Source: Bacteroidota bacterium (GTDB taxonomy: Bacteria; Bacteroidota; Bacteroidia; Flavobacteriales; Schleiferiaceae). Taken from it: a DNA stretch of 12,980 bases. Positions 8,132 to 12,980 of this stretch are shown piece by piece. The stretch's first letter is position 1. Each line of letters begins with the position of its first letter. The DNA is taken from NCBI GenBank assembly GCA_003023665.1, contig PXYR01000043.1, forward strand, positions 1 to 12,980, written 5' to 3'. The translations under genes were made by a program, and so were the position numbers. The notes beneath the pieces were generated by a model. That model worked only from the letters and a program-made list of their open reading frames with translations. It did no database searches and had not been told where the DNA came from.

Positions 8132-8155
8132 TCTCTTGAAAACATAGCTATCTCA

Positions 8156-9142
8156 ATGAACGCATTGAAACAACGCATATTTTTCGCATGTACCGCCCTG
8201 ATGATGAGCGTCTTAAGCTTTGCCCAAGATGCCCATTTTAGCCAATATTATGCGAATCCTATATACCTAAATCCTGCTTTTGCAGGCCTAGAAAGGTGTC
8301 CGACTGTTCATACGAACTACAGAAATCAGTACCCAGAACTGGGTGTTTATCAAACTTATTCGGCCTCATACGACCAATATGTGGATAAATTAAACGGAGG
8401 TGTGGCACTGATGACCCTAAGAGACGACGCTGGTAACGGTGCCTTAAATCTCACTGAGGTTAGCGCAGTATACAGCTATCACCTTGAGGTAAATAGAAAA
8501 TTTACGCTTCTTAGTGGTTTTCAAGCAACTTTTAGACAACGAACGCTTGATTGGGGACAATTTACATTCCCAGATATGATAGATCCATTTTACGGCTTTG
8601 TCCTTCCCACTCAAGAAGTTCAACCTGGCAATAACTTTAATAACCACCTTGACCTGAGCTTTGGAATGTTAGGCTTCACGGACAAATGGTACATTGGTGT
8701 TGTTGGTCATCACCTCACCGAGCCTAATGAAGCTTTTTTGAGCCAAAGTAGATTACCAATCAAGTTAACCGCCCATGCGGGAGCCAATTTACCTTTAGGA
8801 AGAAAACGATTGCACAATAGTTTGCAGTCTTACCTCGTTCCTAATGTGGTATACCAAACGCAAGGATCCGCTTCTCAGCTAACCGCTGGCCTTAGTTTTG
8901 CTCGTGGACCGCTTGCCGGAGGCTTAGCAGTAAGACAAGGAAGTTTTAACCCTGATGCGGTTATTTTTATCCTTGGTATTACCCCTCCTGATGTTCCTTG
9001 GACATTTGGATACAGTTATGATTATACAATAAGTGATTTAACAAATACCTTAGGAGGTTCACACGAGGTTAGCTTGGGTTATAAATTCCCTTGTAGAGTT
9101 AGATCGAGTAAACTTAAGGCACTCAAGTGTCCTAAATTTTAA
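8156..9142 (+). CDS. PorP/SprF family type IX secretion system membrane protein
   Basis: Outer-membrane beta-barrel protein of the PorP/SprF family. In known systems the members are either part of the machine (PorP) or partner a particular large secreted adhesin (SprF with SprB). The 328 residues begin with a signal peptide (1-24, cleavage after SFAQ). The family's hallmark mature N-terminus DAHFSQYYANPIYLNPAFAG occupies 25-44. Further conserved segments are WYIGVVGHHLTEPNEAF (178-194) and YDYTISDLTNTLGGSHE (288-304). The ending is unusual, a basic Cys-containing tail (CRVRSSKLKALKCPKF). The frame extends to a TTG at 8129, but the ATG at 8156 gives a normal signal peptide and leaves room for a leader. 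gldJ follows after 20 bases, so the two form an operon. The family has many paralogues per genome, so I cannot say whether this is the PorP orthologue. Confidence 0.9.
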   Translation: MNALKQRIFFACTALMMSVLSFAQDAHFSQYYANPIYLNPAFAGLERCPTVHTNYRNQYPELGVYQTYSASYDQYVDKLNGGVALMTLRDDAGNGALNLTEVSAVYSYHLEVNRKFTLLSGFQATFRQRTLDWGQFTFPDMIDPFYGFVLPTQEVQPGNNFNNHLDLSFGMLGFTDKWYIGVVGHHLTEPNEAFLSQSRLPIKLTAHAGANLPLGRKRLHNSLQSYLVPNVVYQTQGSASQLTAGLSFARGPLAGGLAVRQGSFNPDAVIFILGITPPDVPWTFGYSYDYTISDLTNTLGGSHEVSLGYKFPCRVRSSKLKALKCPKF

Positions 9143-9162
9143 ACAGCAACAATATCAATCTC

Positions 9163-10746
9163 ATGAATAAGTTCATTCAATTTTCGATTGCAACATTCGC
9201 AACGGCTCTGTTAGTTAGTTGTGCAGGTCCTTCGTCGAACACGACCGGTTGGGCTATTAATGACAAAAAGAATGGTGGTTTTCAAGCCAATCTTGGTTAC
9301 CAAGGTCAAGAGGTAGGCCCAGGGCTCGTTTTTGTTGAGGGGGGAACCTTCATGATGGGCCAGGTAGAAGAAGACTTCATTAAGGATTGGAATAATATTC
9401 CTCGCAGGGTAACAGTAAGCTCGTTCTACATGGACGAAAATGAGGTTACGAATTTGGATTACCGCGAATACCTCTACTGGTTGCGTAGGGTATATGATTA
9501 TGACTATTACCCAGAAATTTATAAAAGCGCATTGCCTGACACCTTAGTGTGGAGAGACAAATTAGCCTATAATGACAACTTTGTAGAAAACTACCTACGT
9601 CACCCAGCCTATAATTATTACCCTGTTGTTGGCGTAAGCTGGTTACAAGCACAACGTTTTTGTTCATGGAGAACAGACCGCGTAAATGAGACTATTCTAA
9701 TTAAAAGAGGTGTTCTAAAGGAAATGACAGATCAAATGGATGCTGACCATTTTAATACGGAAGTATACCTATACAAACAAGGGGAATACGTTCAACAGAA
9801 TAAAAAAGGTTTAAAAGATCTGAACCCGAATAGTATTTATGGTAAAGAAGGTCGTCCTGCTAGAATAGAAGACGGAATCGTTCTTCCAAAATACCGCCTT
9901 CCTACAGAGGCAGAGTGGGAATATGCAGCTTATGCAGATGGCGGTAAGCGAATCTACAATCGTGTAACCGACAAAAACAAGTATACATGGAATGGTAACG
10001 GAACTCGTAACCCAGAAAATGGGGATCGCGGTGAAATTCTTGCCAATTTCAAACGAGGACGAGGAGATAACATGGGTACATCCGGTTGGTTGAATGATGA
10101 AGCAGATGTCACCATGCAAGTTCGCTTTTACCCTCCTAACGATTTTGGTCTTTATGATATGGCTGGAAACGTAAGCGAGTGGGTACTTGATGTATACCGT
10201 CCAATCAGTTCTACCGATGTAAATGATTTCCGTGCTTACCGCGGTAATGAATTCAAGCAGTACGATAAAAACTATCAGGATATAGGTTCACTAGAAGTTT
10301 TACAGGATCCACAGAAGGAAGTTCGTAATGGCGATACGGTTATTGTACGCTTACCCGGTCAACTTCCCGTTAGAGCTGAAAGTGTAGAGGAAAACATAAA
10401 GCGTCGTAATTATTCCAAGGCAGATTATCGTGATTATTTAGACGGTGATGTGGAAAGTTCTCAAAATTACGCCAATCCAACACAAGAAGGAGAGGCTCCT
10501 ATGTATAACTACGGCAATACTACCTTAATTGGAAACACCACACGTGTATACAAAGGGGGTAGCTGGAAGGACAGAGCATATTGGTTAAGTCCAGGTACAA
10601 GAAGATACCTAGAAGAAGACCGAGCAACAGATGATATTGGATTCCGTTGTGCAATGGATCGTGTTGGTTTCCAAAATGAAAGCAGTGCAAAGAAAAAGCG
10701 TCCTGCTAAAGTCAATAAGAACAATTTCAAACGCTACAGAATGTAG
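9163..10746 (+). CDS. gldJ: gliding motility / type IX secretion lipoprotein GldJ
   Basis: Lipoprotein with a sulfatase-modifying-factor (FGE/SUMF1) fold, needed in Flavobacterium for gliding and, by stabilising GldK, for type IX secretion. A lipoprotein signal ends in LVSC with the lipidated Cys20. The FGE-like domain spans about 55-500, with YRLPTEAEWEYAA (244-256), GLYDMAGNVSEWV (329-341), VYKGGSW (462-468) and DIGFRC (491-496). Where true FGE enzymes have two active-site cysteines after GGS, this protein has Asp470 and Leu475, so a structural role is expected. The 527 residues end in a basic tail (KKKRPAK...FKRYRM). In F. johnsoniae the extreme C-terminus is needed for gliding but not for secretion. 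GldK is related, but the position beside porU and murF favours GldJ. It follows the porP/sprF-like gene by 20 bases and ends at a strong terminator. No Shine-Dalgarno sequence is seen. Confidence 0.92.
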   Translation: MNKFIQFSIATFATALLVSCAGPSSNTTGWAINDKKNGGFQANLGYQGQEVGPGLVFVEGGTFMMGQVEEDFIKDWNNIPRRVTVSSFYMDENEVTNLDYREYLYWLRRVYDYDYYPEIYKSALPDTLVWRDKLAYNDNFVENYLRHPAYNYYPVVGVSWLQAQRFCSWRTDRVNETILIKRGVLKEMTDQMDADHFNTEVYLYKQGEYVQQNKKGLKDLNPNSIYGKEGRPARIEDGIVLPKYRLPTEAEWEYAAYADGGKRIYNRVTDKNKYTWNGNGTRNPENGDRGEILANFKRGRGDNMGTSGWLNDEADVTMQVRFYPPNDFGLYDMAGNVSEWVLDVYRPISSTDVNDFRAYRGNEFKQYDKNYQDIGSLEVLQDPQKEVRNGDTVIVRLPGQLPVRAESVEENIKRRNYSKADYRDYLDGDVESSQNYANPTQEGEAPMYNYGNTTLIGNTTRVYKGGSWKDRAYWLSPGTRRYLEEDRATDDIGFRCAMDRVGFQNESSAKKKRPAKVNKNNFKRYRM

Positions 10747-10767
10747 ATGGAATTCTTATAACTCTTT

Positions 10768-10793
10768 AAGCCCCGCTTTGGCGGGGCTTTTTT
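10768..10793 (+). terminator. rho-independent terminator after gldJ
   Basis: A 9-bp GC-rich stem (AAGCCCCGC, 10768-10776, with its complement at 10781-10789) closes a TTTG loop. An uninterrupted run of six T (10788-10793) overlaps its end. It starts 22 bases past the gldJ stop. This is a textbook terminator for the porP/sprF-like - gldJ operon. Its T run also overlaps the -33 element proposed for murF. Confidence 0.92.
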
Positions 10794-10822
10794 GTTATGT
10801 AAATTGACGTATTCTAATTTAG
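10791..10822 (+). promoter_or_regulatory. probable promoter of murF
   Basis: TTTG (10791-10794) is followed after 20 bases by TAATTTAG (10815-10822), one base away from TAnnTTTG. The start of transcription would fall at about 10826-10829, right at the murF ATG (10829), implying a leaderless or nearly leaderless message. A promoter is needed here because the gldJ terminator lies immediately upstream. Confidence 0.5.
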
Positions 10823-10828
10823 ATTGGT

Positions 10829-12103
10829 ATGGTTCCATTTGAGGCATTTCTTATGAGTTCCGGAGTCACCACCGACTCACGTAACATTCCTGCTGACTCC
10901 ATCTTTTTTGCTTTAAAAGGAGAACGGTTTAATGGAAATCAATATGCTATAAAAGCATTGGAATCTGGGGCAAAGTTCGCTGTAGTTGATGAAGGAAGCT
11001 ACCAAGACACTAGGATTATAAAAGTATCTAATGTGCTTGAATCTTTACAAGAATGTGCAAGAAGCTATCGTAGGTACCTAGGTATTCCAATAATTGGTTT
11101 AACCGGCAGTAACGGAAAGACCACCAACAAAGAACTTTTCCATGCAGTTCTTAGTAAAAAGTATAGGACTTTTGCAACAAAAGGGAATTTCAACAACCAC
11201 ATTGGAGTTCCATTATCCTTATTAAATATTCCAAGAAATAGTGAAATAGCCATCATTGAAATGGGTGCCAATCATCAGAAAGAGATATCCTTATTATCCT
11301 CTATTTGTGAGCCAAACGTTGGATACATCACCAATTTTGGCAAAGCTCATTTAGAGGGTTTTGGCGGCATTGATGGAGTTATAAGAGGGAAGTCGGAATT
11401 GTACGATTACTTAAGGGCAACCAATCAAACAGCCATGGTCAGTTTTGATGATGTTATTCAAATGGAAAATAGTAAGGGTATCCATCATTTTGGCTTTGGT
11501 CAGACCACTGGTTTAATAACTTGGGCTCCCGCTAGTTCTTCAGAATTTGCTCAGGTTAACATTTTTTCTGAGCAAGGATCTTATAGCATTCAAAGTTTAC
11601 TTAGCGGATCCTTTAACGAGCAAAATATTGCTGCTGCTGCTTGTATTGGTCATCATTACAACGTAGCCTCTAACCATATCAAAGAAGCCATTGAGTCTTA
11701 TGTGCCCCAAATGAACAGAGTAGAATGGCGAGCAACTAAAAGCAATAAAGTTTTGCTTGATGCCTACAATGCAAATCCTACCAGCATGAAGCTCAGTATT
11801 GATAGCTTTTCAAAGTGGCACAAAAAAGACGGTCTTTTAATCCTTGGTGATATGTTTGAGCTGGGAGAAGAATCGGCATTCGAGCATCAATCAATAGTGA
11901 ATCATCTCAACTCTCTTGACCTACAGAATCAATCTATTTTAATTGGCAGACATTTCAATACGACCAATTGGGTCGGACCAAAATTCGAAAGCACAGAGAA
12001 ATTAGCAGACTATTGGAAAGAAAAAGGCGCCCCAACGGACGCCTCTATTTTGCTAAAAGGTTCTAGAGGAATTGCCCTAGAAACTCTTATGAATTTACTC
12101 TAA
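10829..12103 (+). CDS. murF: UDP-N-acetylmuramoyl-tripeptide--D-alanyl-D-alanine ligase MurF
   Basis: Cytoplasmic ATP-dependent ligase that adds D-Ala-D-Ala to UDP-MurNAc-tripeptide, the last cytoplasmic amino-acid addition in peptidoglycan precursor synthesis. The 424 residues show the three Mur ligase domains. The N-terminal domain has SSGVTTDSRNI (10-20) and FFALKGERFNGN (26-37). The central ATPase has the P-loop TGSNGKTT (92-99, Lys97), EMGANHQKE (144-152), TNFGKAHLEGFG (168-179) and Lys188 in RGKSE, the position of the carbamylated lysine. The C-terminal domain has NRVEW (296-300), DAYNANP (311-317) and LGDMFELGEES (339-349). The short N-terminus is normal for Bacteroidota MurF. It follows gldJ across a terminator, so it probably has its own promoter. 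Its TAA (12101-12103) overlaps the stop of the convergent acyl-CoA dehydrogenase gene. Confidence 0.96.
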   Translation: MVPFEAFLMSSGVTTDSRNIPADSIFFALKGERFNGNQYAIKALESGAKFAVVDEGSYQDTRIIKVSNVLESLQECARSYRRYLGIPIIGLTGSNGKTTNKELFHAVLSKKYRTFATKGNFNNHIGVPLSLLNIPRNSEIAIIEMGANHQKEISLLSSICEPNVGYITNFGKAHLEGFGGIDGVIRGKSELYDYLRATNQTAMVSFDDVIQMENSKGIHHFGFGQTTGLITWAPASSSEFAQVNIFSEQGSYSIQSLLSGSFNEQNIAAAACIGHHYNVASNHIKEAIESYVPQMNRVEWRATKSNKVLLDAYNANPTSMKLSIDSFSKWHKKDGLLILGDMFELGEESAFEHQSIVNHLNSLDLQNQSILIGRHFNTTNWVGPKFESTEKLADYWKEKGAPTDASILLKGSRGIALETLMNLL

Positions 12104-12112
12104 GAGTTTTTT
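12081..12112 (+). terminator. terminator hairpin spanning the end of murF
   Basis: The arms AAACTCTT (12081-12088) and AAGAGTTT (12102-12109) are exact complements around a 13-base loop. The right arm runs into six T (12107-12112). The stem begins inside the last murF codons and its right arm starts within the stop codon. A smaller alternative hairpin (ACTCTAAGAGT, 12098-12108) precedes the same T run. Read from the other strand, the 12081-12109 hairpin lies at the end of the acyl-CoA dehydrogenase transcript and is followed by TTTC, a weaker signal. The stem is AT-rich, so its strength is uncertain. Confidence 0.5.
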
Positions 12113-12980
12113 ATTAAGTCTCGTGAAATCACGATACGCTGAATCTCAGAAGTCCCTTCATAGATTTGAGTAATCTTGGCATCACGCATCAACCGTTCCA
12201 CATGGTATTCTTTCACATAGCCATAGCCACCATGCACTTGAACAGCTTCTGTACTTACCCACATGGCAGCCTCTGAAGCAGCTAACTTAGCCATAGCACT
12301 AGCCTTGTCGTAAGGCATTCCTTGATCTTTAAGCCAAGCTGCCTTGTAAACCAACATTCTTGCTTGCTCAATTTTCATTTCCATATCCGCTAGTTTGAAG
12401 GCAATAGCCTGATGGTCATGAATAGGCTTGCCAAAGGTTTTGCGTTCTTTGGAATACGCTAGAGCTAGGTCTAAAGCCCCTTGGGCAATTCCTAATGCTT
12501 GAGCGGCAATACCAATTCTCCCACCGCTTAAAGTCTTCATAGCGAACTTAAATCCAAAGCCATCCTCACCAATTCTATTCTCCTTAGGGACATGGACATC
12601 ATTGAATAATAAGGTATGTGTGTCCGAACCGCGTATACCAAGCTTGTCTTCCTTTTGGCCTACTACGAATCCTTCCATTCCTTTTTCTACAATAAGAACA
12701 TTAATTCCTCTATGTCCTTTTTCACGATCTGTTTGTGCAATGACAAGTGCTATTTCACAAGTACCGCCGTTGGTTATCCAATTCTTGGTCCCGTTGAGCA
12801 GGTAATAATCTCCTTTATCTTCGGCTGTTGTGCTCTGAGAAGTAGCATCTGACCCAGCCTCTGGTTCACTTAAGCAAAATGCCCCTATGTGTTCTCCGGC
12901 GGCAAGCCTGGGTAGATATTTTTCTTTTTGGGCTTCGGAACCAAAAGTATCCAGCCCCCAGCATACTAAGCTGTTGTTTA
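12100..12980 (-). CDS. acyl-CoA dehydrogenase (5' end beyond the window)
   Basis: FAD-dependent enzyme of the short/medium-chain type that introduces the alpha-beta double bond into acyl-CoA thioesters, as in fatty-acid or branched-chain amino-acid breakdown. The frame is open without a stop to the right edge, giving 292 visible residues of an expected 380 or so. The Met at 12676-12678 is internal, not the start. Counted from the edge, signature 1 is CLSEPEAGSDA (35-45), the flavin-contacting stretch is KNWITNGG (65-72), signature 2 starts at QVHGGYGY (about 247-254), and the catalytic base is the Glu of IYEGTSEIQR (about 274). The missing part would hold the start of the N-terminal helical domain. 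The substrate range cannot be told, though the Glu position is that of butyryl/medium-chain enzymes. It is convergent with murF, the two stop codons sharing 12101-12102. Confidence 0.94.
   Translation of the reverse strand, partial: NNSLVCWGLDTFGSEAQKEKYLPRLAAGEHIGAFCLSEPEAGSDATSQSTTAEDKGDYYLLNGTKNWITNGGTCEIALVIAQTDREKGHRGINVLIVEKGMEGFVVGQKEDKLGIRGSDTHTLLFNDVHVPKENRIGEDGFGFKFAMKTLSGGRIGIAAQALGIAQGALDLALAYSKERKTFGKPIHDHQAIAFKLADMEMKIEQARMLVYKAAWLKDQGMPYDKASAMAKLAASEAAMWVSTEAVQVHGGYGYVKEYHVERLMRDAKITQIYEGTSEIQRIVISRDLIKNS

Noticed and set aside
9811..10119. 102-codon minus-strand frame inside gldJ
   Set aside because: Antisense shadow of a conserved FGE-domain region; its Cys/Ile/Ser-rich composition is unlike the neighbouring genes.
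12100..12678. A short 192-residue acyl-CoA dehydrogenase fragment or frameshifted gene
   Set aside because: The frame continues upstream without a stop for 100 more codons to the window edge and contains the first acyl-CoA dehydrogenase signature. The Met at 12678 is internal, so the gene is only cut by the window, not broken.
1..12980. CRISPR arrays, tRNA or rRNA genes, insertion sequences, prophage or defence genes
   Set aside because: No evenly spaced exact repeats, cloverleaf-like sequences, rRNA-like stretches, transposase motifs or target-site duplications were seen.

Overview
The window looks like chromosomal DNA from a Bacteroidota bacterium, most likely order Flavobacteriales. The support is a set of type IX secretion / gliding genes found only in this phylum (PorU, PorV, a PorP/SprF family protein, GldJ), Bacteroidota-type promoter elements (TTTG, then about 19 bases, then TAnnTTTG), A/T-rich start regions mostly without Shine-Dalgarno sequences, and a moderately AT-rich composition. 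Genus cannot be read from the sequence.

Layout from left to right. Positions 1-381 are non-coding and T-rich, with four degenerate copies of a GCGG-GCAAA-TA motif and a 21-bp palindrome. Three blocks follow on the minus strand, read from high to low coordinates: porU-porV (8029 to 3493), pdhA-pdhC (3394 to 1134), and a short-chain dehydrogenase (1053 to 382). The pdhA-pdhC pair has its own promoter and ends at a clear hairpin terminator (1083-1106). On the plus strand, divergent from porU across a 126-bp shared promoter region, lies the probable operon porP/sprF-like - gldJ (8156-10746), closed by a strong rho-independent terminator. Next comes murF (10829-12103). Its stop codon overlaps that of a convergent acyl-CoA dehydrogenase gene, which runs off the right edge.

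How the genes work together. PorU (Cys-His sortase of the C25 family) and PorV (outer-membrane shuttle) form the attachment complex that removes C-terminal signals from type IX cargo and anchors the cargo at the cell surface. GldJ is a lipoprotein of the gliding/secretion machine. The PorP/SprF-like protein is an outer-membrane protein of the same system. MurF (peptidoglycan precursor synthesis) and PdhA/PdhC (pyruvate dehydrogenase E1-alpha and E2) are housekeeping genes that, from memory, accompany gldJ-porU-porV in Flavobacteriales. The most distinctive feature is the PorP/SprF-family gene lying between the divergent porU and gldJ. I found no mobile element, CRISPR array, tRNA or rRNA, and no wholly new system. 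The findings concern gene arrangement, regulatory architecture and non-coding sequence.
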